From Ascarosepion bandense (Eukaryota > Mollusca > Cephalopoda > Sepiida > Sepiidae), in NCBI GenBank assembly GCA_037127315.1, contig JBBBDQ010000330.1:4031501-4095500 (forward strand): a stretch of DNA of 64,000 nt, written 5' to 3'. Below, piece after piece: positions 23,223 through 34,978 of this stretch (within the stretch, counting starts at the first letter, position 1; each line of letters begins with the position of its first letter). The notes below the pieces were generated by a model. It searched no databases and had not been told where the DNA came from. It worked only from the letters and a program-made list of their open reading frames with translations. The position numbers and the translations under genes were made by a program.

Positions 23223-24416
23223 TTTTAACTTTCGTGATTGTATGAAAACTGATATTTTAATGTGATGTGGTTATAAGCTTTTACTTCATTTCCTCTCACC
23301 ACATAAATTCACTAAAATAGCCAAAAAATGTTCAACACAACTTATTTGTTAGATTATTTATTTACAAGACTAATTTGGCAAAGTGTAACAACTGTGCTTG
23401 CAAAATTACAGAGTATATAGTAATAGCAGTGCTAATAGGAAAATCATCCTTTTCAACACAGTTTTTTTAATTAATTTTTTTTGTATATTTTGCTAAAGTT
23501 TGCTGAAAGATTTTTGCTGAAAACATTTTTATTGTATTTTACATTTGACAGTTATTACTGGATAATTTTTTACTTTCCACAAAAATGTAACTCAGGGAAA
23601 CTAAAATATGAAAAAATACTTAAAAATGCATCAGCTAATAAGTTATGACAAGGTTATAATGGGAGTGTGTTGTAGAAGAAAGATTTATTCTTCTGTTTTT
23701 ATTTCTCCTGTTATGGTATTATTATATCTGTGATATAATAACATCATCACTCAGAACAGAATGGCCAAAAGAAAAAACAACAAACATGCTTTGTTTTCAG
23801 AAATACTTTAATATCACTAAGACATACACATAAGATATACATATTTACCCATGCCCTATGCAGTGAATAATGGATCATATATATCTACACAGCAAAGCAG
23901 AGTGTAAGGAGAAACAAAAAGGATGGATCTTACATATAATATGGAAATACTCTTGTGTTTTGAGAAGTCATGTTTAGGATTCATTAATGTCCTGGATGAG
24001 GACATATTCCACAAATGAGAAACAGTGTGCCTTGGGTTTTCCCAAATTGAGGACTGCAAGATGGAGTTTCTTTCTATACCTGGGAAAGATATATTCCTAA
24101 AGGGAAAAAGCATCATGGACTTGTAAGCTGCTTGGGAGGCAAATGTAGCCTCTGCTCAGTCCATGGGTGCCCAGGGTAAAGAAAGCAACCTTATGATTTG
24201 GCTTCTGTAAATAAACTGAATTTGTCATTTTTGTCACTGTATGGAGTGACATCACTAAGCAGATATCACATGCCCCATGTGATTTATCACTACCAAAGGG
24301 AGATAATTAATTGCTTTCTGTATCTCTACAAGGTTATTAATCTGTATTACTGTTAAAATAATACATCTCAGAATTTTTAGAGAGTATCTATTTTAAAGGT
24401 TGTGTGTTGGTGTAAG

Positions 24417-24459
<43 letters not shown>

Positions 24460-25820
24460 CACATGTAAACAAAGAAGAAGCATACAAAAACATGGGTTTC
24501 TACTATAGACATTTATTCCCTTTTTTTATATAAACTGTAGACAAACAAAGTTCTCAATGTCTATTGGGTATGTCTGTCTTCTTTTTAGTCTAGAAGTTAG
24601 GGTAAGTAAAGATAAGCATCATTATAATGGTCAAACTCAAGTCTTCCTTGCACTGAGTTTGAAAGAAAGATTGTGCTTACTTCATCAACAGTTACAATGG
24701 TTGAGCTTAAGTCAGCCTTGCACTGAGTTGGAATTACCAAAGAAAAGGTTGATTTATTTAATAGGTGGAGGTTTTAGAAAAAATGTGTAAATGCTATGCA
24801 TTGGGAAGGAAAAAAGGGAGTTCAGTCATCAGTGGGCCAGGAAAATGAACACGCTCCAGTGGGGGGGGGGTCGTTTTTCCATGTGCTACTACATCTTGGA
24901 GAAAGAAGAAGAAAAAGGAACAGGAAAGAAATGTTTTTCTTTTTATTGACTTAAACAGTGCCACATAATGGATGTTTGATGAAGCCAAGTAGAGTAATAA
25001 AATTTCTGGTTCCTTTATTATTGGCATCATGGAAAAATGTATTTCTTATTTTTACTATTCATTATTATTATTTTGTTTAATTTTCTCACACTGTAATAGT
25101 TTGTATAACTTCAATTAAATAAAGAAATAATGGCAATTTTTAACTTTTCTGCCTGCAAAAAACAGGGTGAGTCAAAAGGACAGTCATTCCCTTGTTACCG
25201 CCGTTACTGTGAATACTTTTGAGCCCCTCAGCAATGTTTGCTTACAAAATTATAAGTGTGTGAACAAAGTACAGGGCAATATTTATTATTTACCTTTTAT
25301 AAAGATTTATTATTTACCATCTTATAAAGAAATAAGCTTGAAAAGATACCTTTTATTCAAATATTTATTAAAATAAAAATAATTACCAAACATGTAAGGG
25401 GAAGTAATGCTCTCAACCTAATTTATGTGGCAAGAGTAAACGAAAGAAATAACCCCAAAAATGCATTTTTCAAATTTTATAATTACAGTTAATTGTTATT
25501 TATGTTTCTTCTTATTTTTATTTCTTTATAAAATAGTAAATAATAAATATTTCAATATAGTAGGGTTTTATCATCTTTTAAATGTAAAATTATTCTTGTA
25601 AATAAGCAATCTAATAAATGGTGTTTAATATCTTTGCTATCAATTCTCAAGAATAAAGAAAATGTATAAATCCACTTTGATATGTTTGGGTTTTGCTAAA
25701 ATTCTAATCACCATTTTTAAAACAATAAACGAGGAAGTCAAAAAAGATATATACAGTAATAATAGTGTCAAGAGAATAAGCATCCTTTTGATGCACCCAT
25801 TTTTACTTTTTCACTTTTTT
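23223..25820. other. Spacer with microsatellites and no recognised gene
   Basis: Holds a (GT)n tract at 24,419-24,458 and a G-run at 24,861. A weak two-unit repeat (24,630-24,760) shares CTTGCACTGAGTT.GAA. A possible Tc1/mariner-type terminus lies at 25,164 (CAGGGTGAGTCAAAAGGAC), and AT-rich inverted segments at 25,285-25,380 and 25,500-25,560. No exon found. Confidence 0.4.
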
Positions 25821-26110
25821 TATAGTACAGTGGATATCGGCTTCGAATGAGAAACTGGGGAGCCGAGTTTGAATTCCAGTTGAATCCATTGCATTCACTT
25901 ACGCACAAATACCCTTGGGAAAGGTATTAATCCATCTCTTCCCTTCAGTTATGGGTTAAATAGCAGGACAGATTGGGTTCTATAGCCTTGGTCGGCAACC
26001 AGTCTACCGTAGAAAGCAATGGCAACCTACTGCAGGATAATCTTCTGCCCAGTCAGTCATGTCTTGAAAAAGACATGATCGCCCAAGCGTGTTTAACGTA
26101 TGGCTTAACT
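25821..26110 (+). mobile_element. tRNA-derived SINE family 1
   Basis: A-box-like ACAGTGGATATCGGC near 25,827 and B-box-like GAGTTTGAATTCC near 25,865. A conserved body (CACTTACGCACAAATACCC, GGTATTAATCCATCTCTTCC, GGGTTCTATAGCCTTGG) follows. The 3' end has a stem-loop (CATGTCTTGAAAAAGACATG) and GCCCAAGCGTGT. This is close to a full-length copy. Confidence 0.85.
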
Positions 26111-26219
26111 GAAGGCAGTACTGTACCTGATGCACCAGATATTACAGTGAGAGGAGATGGAAAAGAAAAATAAATTAAGAATAAAAAAGAAAAAAAGAGA
26201 AAAAAGAAAAGAAAAGAAA

Positions 26220-26945
26220 AAGAACATGGTACAGGAGATATCGAAGAAAGGATAAGAGAAAGATGGGAATCAAGGAAATAGAAGATTGGAATTTGTAGCT
26301 ATATGGGAAGCAAATATATGGAAGGGAGTTTCACAGTCAAGAAGTGTGAGAAAAGAAACTATTAGAGTAGAAGTGACCATTACATTTGCCTATTTAGATA
26401 GTAAAAGGGTAGGACCTAGTTGCTAAACTAGTAGCAAAAGTAAATTTAAGTGGTCAGGACACCAGGAAATTAAATTCATCAGAGCAGAAGCCATGCAAAT
26501 ATTTGTAGAAAAGACAGAGGAAAGTTACATCCTGTTGGAGAGAAAGTGACTGAAATTGAGCTGTCAAATCAGGATTAATTATATTGCAAATCCTCCTTTG
26601 GATTTTTTCAGGAAACCCAAGAGGAATAGCAGAAGTACCTGACCAGATATGGCAATAGTACTCAATGCACAAACGAATGGTATATTTATAAATGTTCAAG
26701 ATGGATTCTCATGAGAAAAACTTCCTGGCCTGGCGCAGTGACCAAACCTTCTTAGCAGTAGATGTAACTATTGATTTAATGGAATCATTCTACTTGAGGG
26801 TCGCTGAGAGAGTGAGGCTGAGGAGGTGCAGTGTATTGCTTTCTGGGAGATTAGCATGATCTATACTGATGGGAGGTAAGGAAATTTCTCTATGGTGGTT
26901 AAAGAATAGCAGCTTCATTAAAATTTATAAGCCACTTTTTACCCC
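26220..26945 (-). pseudogene. LINE RT 3' fragment (CR1/Jockey-like family)
   Basis: The minus frame at 26,699-26,454 reads IRLCIEYYCHIWSGTSAIPL and continues LYKYLHGFCSDEFN, matching the family RT C-terminus. The 3' UTR is cut at about 26,220. The 5' truncation is near 26,945, where a plus-strand fragment of the same family begins. Confidence 0.75.
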
Positions 26946-26959
26946 AATCTATCAGAATG

Positions 26960-27222
26960 GATTTACTGGAGCAATGCACCTGACTACAATAAGCACCTTT
27001 TTTCTTGCATTTCCCACCTGTGGAACTCCCTTCAGTTTACTTACTTTCCTGATAGCTACAATCTCTAAAAATTTGAATACAATGTCAATTATCATTTTCT
27101 ATCTTCTTGAATTCCATTCATCTTTTCTTCAATATCCGCTATACCCTATCTTTTCTTTCACTGTAGCACCCTGTATACAAGTGAGTGGCAATCCCACCTT
27201 GCTTGGGGTGAAATGATTAAAT
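26960..27222 (+). mobile_element. LINE 3' end fragment, opposite orientation
   Basis: Starts in the WNSLP region (TTGCATTTCCCACCTGTGGA) and runs to CCTTGCTTGGGGTGAAATGA with an A-rich tail. It overlaps in content with the adjacent minus-strand fragment, so the pair is not a simple 5' inversion. Confidence 0.75.
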
Positions 27223-27454
27223 AAAAAAAATTTTAAAAAATCTTGCACAGGAGATCAGAATTACAATGAAGAATCCATGCGCCAGAAATTAGATACTGCA
27301 AAACCATCCTATGTTGACCATATCACAAATAAAGCAGGGCAAAAACCCATCTTACAAACAGGTTTATTGGAAGATCTCATATCTACCTTCAAAAATATTT
27401 TAAATGGCATTGATTGATTTGCTTTTTACAACTTATTAACACTATGTAGACCAT

Positions 27455-27705
27455 TTAAATCCAAAATATATTTTGAATTGTAAAAATAATTCTTTTTCTT
27501 TTAAAGTGAATATTGTAATAATAATTTTTTGGAAATAAATTATTTCTCCATATAAAAGTCCTACTATATAATCCATATCTAGGGAGAGGAGTTGGTTTCA
27601 TAAATTTCCCAAATGTATTTACACATAGGTGAATGCAACAAAACTGATTGGAATTTGAACTCAACTCTCCAATTTCTCCTTCTGAGCTACTATCCATTAT
27701 GAAAT
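27455..27705 (-). mobile_element. SINE family 1 copy with tail type II
   Basis: The minus strand gives a decayed tRNA head near 27,700, GAGTTCAAATTCCAATC, CACCTATGTGTAAATACATT and a body ending TAGTAGGACTTTTATATGG. It then has the AT-rich tail also seen at 57,150-57,290. Confidence 0.6.
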
Positions 27706-27721
27706 GATATTGACATGTCAT

Positions 27722-29583
27722 AAGGGCCCAACAATCTTTCCACTATTGTCCTAAAAAGTACAACTTTAAACAAAAGTAAAGAGGCAGACTAGGTGGAAAA
27801 GGGGCTGACAGCACCACTGAGTAGGTTAGAAGATTATTCAAAAAGATGGTATACAACTGAGATATATGAAGGGAGTTGGTCAGGTGTTCAGCTGTGACCA
27901 TCTGGTCAAGGGACAGCTACTGTTGCTGTTGCTTCTGCTACTATTAATGATGATGATGAGGAGGATTTCAATGTATAAATTATTAAAAAATAACATTTCT
28001 ATCTAAATTCCAAAAATGAATGATATTATCTCTAATAATAAAGACCACTATATATATCCCTCTTATCATGCTCATGGAGACAGAAACAATAGCAAGTCAG
28101 CATTCGTTCAGTTCATTAGAGAGACAATAGCAAGGCAGCGTTGGCTCAGTTTATTCTCTTTACTACCAGTTATTAAACTTTACTACCAGTTATGAAAGCT
28201 CTTGCTGTGTGTTTGCTCTTTAACAGTGCCGTATTATTTTATTTTTTGCAATAATTATGTTGTCAATTTGTGAAGAATATATATATATATATATATATTG
28301 TTACAAACCCCATCCGAGCTTATTAAAAAAAAAAAGACAAACACTATATCTCAGAAGTATCCTAAATACAAAGTTAGTACATTCAAAAAGAGTGAAATCG
28401 ACAAGTAACAGTTTGATTTCAGCTTGTGTGCATGCTGGGTAAAGATTGTATGACTTATAGAAAGCATGCTTTCTTCTCTCTGATCATGTGAAAATCTGAT
28501 GATCCAGCCAGATACTGCCTGGACAGTATCTGAACCCTGGAAGACCCCCCCCCCCCCGGAGTGAGCAGTGACCTCTTTTCACTCTTATCTGCAAAAGGAT
28601 CAATATCTGGGAATCATGAATCACATGCCAAAACCGTGGAAAAAAAAAATAAAGGCCATTTTCAGTTAGTTCTGTATTCAGGTTTAACTTGAATGGACAA
28701 CTGTGAAAGCCTGTGATAGTCTGCTATAAATTCAGGTGCATAAAACCCATAGGAACCGAATAGTTTTGGAGCCAAAAGGTTTATTCAAAGAAATCAAACC
28801 CTAGTACACTGAAGAAACTACAATGTAACAAAAAAGATGAAATTTCAACCAAAAGTCTCAGCCCGTGGAAAAGGGAAAAAGACAGGAAGAAAAAGAAGAT
28901 AAAAAAATCCAACATGTCTCAACCCCTAGACAAGATGAGAAAAAAAGAAAACCAAGGAAACAAAAAGAGATCTATTTTGCTAATAAATTTTCTACACAGC
29001 AAGGAAAAAGAGAGTCTGAAGGATCAAATAATAAAAAAGAACTTCTAAGAGAAGGAACAAAGAGAAAGAAAGGGGAGAAGGAAAAGGTAGAAAGTATCAA
29101 AGAAAATAGAACATCACAGAGATATTGAAAGTAAAGGAAAGAAATACTCTTTTCAAACAACAGATAAGTCATTTGTTAGTATTTTGATGTGTTTTTTGTA
29201 GTTGACTTCAAACCATTTACTGAAACAATATTTATCTTCATGACAAAATAAACCCATCCATCCCCATGTCATTTCCTTCTAAAACATTAGTTTTTTATTG
29301 CTTTGGTTTGTCCCCAATTCCAATTTTAAAATCCCCAATCTGTTTTAAAACCATATATTTTGCAAATAAAGCCTGTGAATTTTTATTACTGTATATTTGG
29401 TTTCTATCATCTGTCACCATTTGGGTTCAATCACTAAAACAATTCCATTTAGTTTCCATGTTTGACCAATTGTTTATGTGTTGCGGTCTTGTCTTCTACT
29501 GCTACTATAACAGTGGTGTGGGTCGAGTCATAACAATATATATATATCCTCTCTATTATAATAAACACCATTGTGTATTTATT

Positions 29584-29618
<35 letters not shown>

Positions 29619-30317
29619 TTCTCTCCTGTCTCACTCAGGGCTTTGGATTATTTTGTCTTTTTTTCTTATGTCTTAATGTAAGATACTGAATAGTAGGTAC
29701 ATCAATATATATGTTGCTATCATTTTAGACAGCATGTTGATATAAAGTTTTGCCATCAGTTTTGACAGCATGGGCCCACTCGTAAATATATAATTTCTGT
29801 TAAATGTAAGAAAGCTTTCTTTCTTCAATTGATAATTTTGTTTTAAATTTGTAAAAATAATCTTCCAAATTCTGGAGGCAAAATGTAATTTTTGTTGTAA
29901 GAATTGACAATTATACAGATTTTCTATTTTGTTTTCTCTAGCAGAAAAAAAAGTGCAAAAAGTATAAAGTCTGCTAAATCAAACATGTAAATTTTAGTTC
30001 TTTTTTATCAGATAAAATAATCCTCACTACACTCTTGTATTTATCTTGCCTCTTTGCAACAATTACTTGAGTATTTTAATGCGATATATTAAGAGATTTA
30101 TATATAACAAGTTCAAAAATTCATGACAATATTTAACTAATTTTGCATTGCACTTACAAAAAATATATTAAATATTGCTTAATATTGAGTTTCTAATGTT
30201 TGTGAAGAAAAACATTAAAATCTGAATAAATTAAATCATTGATAGAATGAACAAAAGAGACAAATTTAAATTATAGCAGATATCTTATTAGAAAATATTC
30301 TGTTAATAAATTTCAGT
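27722..30317. other. Spacer with microsatellites; low-complexity frames only
   Basis: Contains (AT)n at 28,275-28,299, a C-run at 28,545-28,557, and (TA)n at 29,592-29,618. A purine-rich stretch at 28,860-29,130 gives a Lys/Glu-rich open frame by composition alone. A short duplication near 28,160-28,195 (TTTACTACCAGTTAT twice). No gene supported. Confidence 0.4.
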
Positions 30318-30760
30318 TCTCATATATGGCAGTGAATGTTGGACTATCCCTTTAGAGATGAAGAGGAGACTAGAAGCAACAGGAATGCTGATTCTTTTAA
30401 AAGAATGCTGAGGATACCATGGAATGAACATGTGAGCAATGATGAAATTTTAGAGAAAATGGAAACAAAAAGAAAACTTACACTTAATATCAGGAAGAGA
30501 TAATTGAAACTTTTAAAGCATGTAATGAGGAAAGAGAGCTTAGAAAACTCACAAGACAGACTGAAGTTAGAGGGAAAGAGACAGAGAAAAACAGTGTATA
30601 ACTTACCTAGTGAGCTTGAGTAAATGGATGAAGGACCAAGATTTAGGAGAGATAACAAAAAGACAAAATTTATTAAGAGCTACAAAAGACAAAAAATTGT
30701 AAAGAGCCATAATCACTAATGTCCCGAAGGAACATGGCACATAGAAGAAGAAGAAGAAAA
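30318..30760 (+). pseudogene. C-terminal fragment of an endonuclease-RT LINE
   Basis: Codes for LIYGSECWTIPLEMKRRLEA, then (after a frame change) RMLRIPWNEHVSNDEILEKM, LTLNIRKR and LKLLKHVMRKESLENS, ending near PEGTWHIEEEEE with an (AGA)n tail. This is the typical RT C-terminal block of a widespread animal LINE group, distinct from the CR1/Jockey-like family elsewhere in this window. Truncated at the 5' side and frameshifted. Confidence 0.7.
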
Positions 30761-30769
30761 GTAAAAGAT

Positions 30770-31552
30770 ACTGAAAGAAAACTAACACAAAGCAAGAGAA
30801 ATAAAAAAGTAATATATTAGCATTTTCATTATTAAATAGTGAGATCAGGATGCATAACTGAGAAATATATACAGTTACATTTTTCTTTAGATGGATTAAG
30901 ATTTTAGAAATATATTTTTAAAAAATGACTAGACAATTGTCATTAGAACATGACCTACATCATGGCTGAAATATTTATTTTCAGCCATTACTAGAAGTTG
31001 GTATTCCAGCCAAGATGTAAAATGTTGCAAGTATTACTAACAGTAGAGAAATATTTTATGGATAATAATTTACATGAATTTTTTATATATTATTCTAGCC
31101 TCATCCCATAGGAGATTACATATTTCTTTTTTAAATCGCAAATAGTCTTCCATGCTGGATTTAAAATCTCCATTGATAAGATACAAATACAATATATGAA
31201 ACTTGAAAGACTACAGTGTATAATTTTATATCTGAGATTTAAAATTTGAATAAGCTATCTCAAGATAACACAATCTGTTCCTTTGACCTTTGATAATAAA
31301 CTTTAATCAAATAGTGTCAAGTTTTAAACTTAGCTATCTTTTCAACAAGTTAAAGCACAATAGGTGACTAACTCACATTTTTATTATACTAAAGTTACCA
31401 ATAAGCATTTCTCTTTTACCAAATCAGTATTAGTTTACTATATTTCTTCAATCAGATACTGCAAGGAAGAAATTATTATATTCTGCTCTAAATTAGATCT
31501 ATTTCTAATTCACTCTACAACAAAATCTGTCATGTGTATGCTACAAAGCCAG
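30770..31552. other. AT-rich spacer, nothing recognised
   Basis: No repeat matches within the window and no coding signal. Confidence 0.45.
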
Positions 31553-31559
31553 TCAATCA

Positions 31560-31855
31560 GTTAGGTGTCATATGTGATACACACTTGAGTGATCATGTCT
31601 CTTTCAATCCATGACTGACTAGACAGAAAATTTTCTCACATAGGTTGCCATTTCTTTCTGCAGTAGACTGGTTGCTAACCAATGTTATAGAACCTAATCT
31701 ATCTTGCTATTTAACCCATAGCTAGAGGGAGATGGGAGGGATTAATACATTTCCCAAGTGTATTTGTGCATAAGTGAATGCAAAGAATTCAACTGGAATT
31801 TAAACTCAGCTCACCGATTTCTCATTCCAAGTAGATATCGATTACACTACAACAA
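31560..31855 (-). mobile_element. tRNA-derived SINE family 1
   Basis: Minus strand: decayed head near 31,850 (GTAGTGTAATCGATATC), GAGTTTAAATTCCAGTTG, CACTTATGCACAAATACACT, GGTTCTATAACATTGG and the 3' hairpin region (CATGGATTGAAAGAGACATG). All landmarks are in the expected order. Confidence 0.8.
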
Positions 31856-32454
31856 ACATAAAAATGTCACTCTCTGCACAGGGGCTTTCAAGCATTACAT
31901 CTGGCTCACAAAACAAATCCCTTCCAAAAAATATAAATTACAAGATAAAAGGAGTCAATCACAAACATTGCCACTAAAGCAAAAGTATGACAAAAAAAAC
32001 ACTATGTCATGATCCACCCCATCTGTTTTTAAGAATGCTGTTCATGACACTGTTACTTAGCTGATTGGTGTTATATTCAGCACACTGACACCAGAGTTTC
32101 AAAGACAAAACTTTTTGTAATTCTTCATTTCACTTGTCAGGAGATTTCAGTGGATTGAACGATCACAAAAAGTACAGAAAAATGATTATAATAAAGAAGG
32201 AAGTTACAATCTTATCACAAGCTAGTCAAGAAAAGCTGAAATCTTGCCTTTATAATTTTGGATTAAAATGCAAGTGGCAGTAAAACACAACAGTTGGTAT
32301 GGTTTCCTTTTTATCTAAAATCAGGATTAGTAGTGTCACAAGATATAAAATCATTTGAGTATACACAATTTTGGATAGATTTGTTTAATAAATTATGTAT
32401 AAGGTATCATAAATTACATAAAAAAACTAGAAAGTATCTTAATACTCTAGTATC

Positions 32455-33090
32455 AAATATAAAATAATTATATTCTGATATAAATACCATAATATTCTTA
32501 TACAATTATCATATTCTAATATAAATATTATAATCTTATGATATATCATAATATTCTGATATAAAGATCATATTCTGATTGTGGACATTTATAAATTTAT
32601 CATTCATCTGTGCATTGAATATTACTGCCATATCTAGTCTCGTGCTCATACTGTATATCATGAGATTCCTCACAAAATCCAAAGAAGGATCTGTAATATA
32701 ATCCATCCTGACCTGTTATCTTGACTTCAGTCACTTTCTTGCCACTAATCTAATAGTTTCTTTTCTCATATGTCCTTCCAGTTTCTTGCTTTCCTGTCAC
32801 TGACAATCTTCAAAAATATAATCACCATCTTTCTGTCTTCCTGAAACCTTTCTTTTATTGTCCTTTTTCCTCATTAAAGTCTTCTCATTTTTTTCCACTC
32901 CCAGTAAACCCTTGCATCCTTGTGGCTTTATCACCATACTTAATATGAAATAATTAAAAAATAAAATAAATATTATATTATTCTGATATAAAATATTCTG
33001 TTGTAAATATAATATGCAATAGATAAAATAATATTCAGATATAAATACCATAATGTTCTGATATAAATACCATAATATTCTGATGCAAAC
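32455..33090 (+). repeat. AT-rich ~22-bp minisatellite split by a LINE fragment
   Basis: Units like ATACCATAATATTCTGATATAA recur at 32,460-32,580 and again at 32,970-33,090. Between them lies a 3' LINE fragment (32,590-32,960). The same unit on both sides implies the LINE landed inside a pre-existing array. Confidence 0.65.
32590..32960 (+). mobile_element. LINE 3' fragment (CR1/Jockey-like), internally deleted
   Basis: CTGTGCATTGAATATTACTG and TCCAAAGAAGGATCTGTAAT match the RT C-terminal region. The sequence then jumps to the 3' UTR and ends CTTGTGGCTTTATCACCATA, AATATGAAATAATTAAA. Confidence 0.65.
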
Positions 33091-33170
33091 AATGCACATA
33101 ATTATTACGACTTCTGTCTCTGAATTTATACTTTATATTTTTGGCCTTGTGTCACATCCAAGATCTGCCT

Positions 33171-33476
33171 TGTGGTGCAGTAGATATTGTCTCAGAACGA
33201 GAAATTATTGAGCCAAGTTCAAATTCCAGTTGAAATCATCACATTCCCTTACATGCAAATACCTCTGGGAAAGGTATTAAACTGTCTCTTCTCCCTCCAG
33301 CTATGAGTTAAATGGTAGGATAGATTGGGTTCTATAGCCTTGGTTGGCAAGCAGTCTAGCCCAGAAAGTAATGGCAACCTACTGCGGGAAAATATTCTGC
33401 CCAGTAAATCATGTCTTTTCAAGACATGATCACCCAAGCATGTATCACATATGACACGTAACTAACTGACTGATGT
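33171..33476 (+). mobile_element. tRNA-derived SINE family 1, near full length
   Basis: Head CTTGTGGTGCAGTAGATATT, B-box-like AAGTTCAAATTCC, body GGTTCTATAGCCTTGGTTGG, and hairpin CATGTCTTTTCAAGACATG. The end is GCATGTATCACATATGACAC then TAACTGACTGAT. Confidence 0.85.
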
Positions 33477-33544
33477 ATTGTACCTGAATGAGGATGTCAA
33501 ATGTCATCAGTTGTTGTGATAAGTAATGTTGACACTGGGTATGA

Positions 33545-34120
33545 TGGTAAACTGCATCCAGCAGCAAGGCCTCTGATTGGGAGATTGTGAGAAGCTTGGA
33601 ACCACCTCTTAATTGCTGTTGTTCCCAGGTCCACCCTGACTCAGAGTGGCAGCACCTGTTAGGGTCCCAAATATGGGCAAATAGTTAACCCACAAACTGG
33701 GGTCAAAATACTATGAAAGTATAAAAATAGACTTTTCTAGAAATATATGCATCAAAATAGACTTTTATAGAAAAATATACATTTTTGAACAAAAAATATT
33801 ACGAACAATACATTTTGAAGAAAAAATTTTTTTACCATAACAAATTTTAGGAGGAAAAAAAAATTATTGCCATAACACATTTTTGAAGGGAAAAAATTAT
33901 TACCAGAAATACAATTTTGAATACAAAACTAGAAGACATCTTCAGTTTTCTAAAAAAAAAATTTAAATTTTAAAAAATTAAAAAAAAAATTTTCATCAAA
34001 ATCTAACTAAATCAACCTTCTCACTATAACCAAACATTAAAAAAATACTTTAAAACCTCACCTTTTTGGCATTAAATAACCCACAGAGGATGATATGCCA
34101 TTAAACAAAACTCAAACTCA
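33545..34120 (+). repeat. Dispersed repeat R3, copy 2
   Basis: Same core as 12,245-12,670 (GCACCTGTTAGGGTCCCA, ATGGGCAAATAGTTAACCC) with a longer run of degenerate ~33-bp AT-rich units (33,770-33,930). Its end GGCATTAAATAACCCACAGA resembles the composite SINE tail at 54,628. Confidence 0.65.
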
Positions 34121-34459
34121 AACTCAAACAGAAAAGTTTATGTGGTCAGCATTATATCTAATCTAGTTTACCAGCACAATCAAAAAATGATAGCAATATT
34201 TAATTTTACAATTACATTAGTTACATTAATAATCAAGGATTTGTGTTTCTTTTGCATTCTTTTCTATCAGCCTTTCTGTAATTTTTTAATGAAATATTTG
34301 TAAGTTATTCTTCTATATTCTATGAATTTATATCCAAATATGTTTTGGATATAAATTTTGAATATAAGTTAAATGCTTTTTACCTTTTTATCAATACCAT
34401 AAAGTTTCATTGTTTTTCGCCCATAGTTGGAGATTATAAATTCAGAGTCGCCCTTTTCT

Positions 34460-34648
34460 TAGCCTGGTTGCCATCCAAGGCAATAGAATCCAGTCTGTCC
34501 TGTTATTTACCTATAGCTAAGGAGAGAAGAGATGTATTCATACCTTTCCTAATGGTATTTGCATGTAAGTGAATATAATCTGACTAAAATTCAAACTCGG
34601 TTCTCCAATTTATCAATCCCAGCTGCTATCTATCATTCCATTGTGATT
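34460..34648 (-). mobile_element. Partial SINE family 1
   Basis: Minus strand: GATAGATAGCAGCTGGGATT head remnant, GAGTTTGAATTTTAG, CACTTACATGCAAATACCAT and GATTCTATTGCCTTGG. The 3' hairpin is missing. Confidence 0.65.
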
Positions 34649-34667
34649 TTTTTTTTTTTCCAAATAA

Positions 34668-34978
34668 GTCAGTTAAGTGCCATACAAGATACACGTTTGG
34701 GCAATTATGTCTCTTTCAAGATTTGACTGACTGGGCAGAAGATTTTCCCGCAGTAGGTTGCCATTACTTTCTACAATAGACTGGTTTCCAACCAAGGCTG
34801 TAGAATCTACTCTGTCCAGGTATTTAATCCATAGCTAGAGGGAGGAGAGATGGATTAATATGTTTTCCAAGAGTATTTGTGTATAAGTGAATGCGACAAA
34901 TTCAAATAGAATTCTAATTCGGCACTTTGATTTCTCATTCTGAGCTGATATCTGTTGCACCACAATGCACATCCTACA
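34668..34978 (-). mobile_element. tRNA-derived SINE family 1, full length
   Basis: The 5' end (reverse of 34,978) reads TAGGATGTGCATTGTGGTGC, the same leader found just after the 5S part of the 54.2 kb composite SINE. Body and 3' region are all present, ending near GTATCTTGTATGGCACTTAA. Confidence 0.85.

Noticed and set aside
25140..25560. MITE bounded by CAGGGTGAGTCAAAAGGAC
   Set aside because: Only one terminus is recognisable; the inverted AT-rich segments nearby are low complexity and do not define a second end.
28865..29128. Lys/Glu-rich open frame of 87 codons
   Set aside because: It is produced by a purine-rich low-complexity tract; no start context, splice sites or conserved pattern.
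29266..29676. 136-codon plus-strand open frame
   Set aside because: Runs through a (TA)n microsatellite and is hydrophobic by AT composition; no domain.
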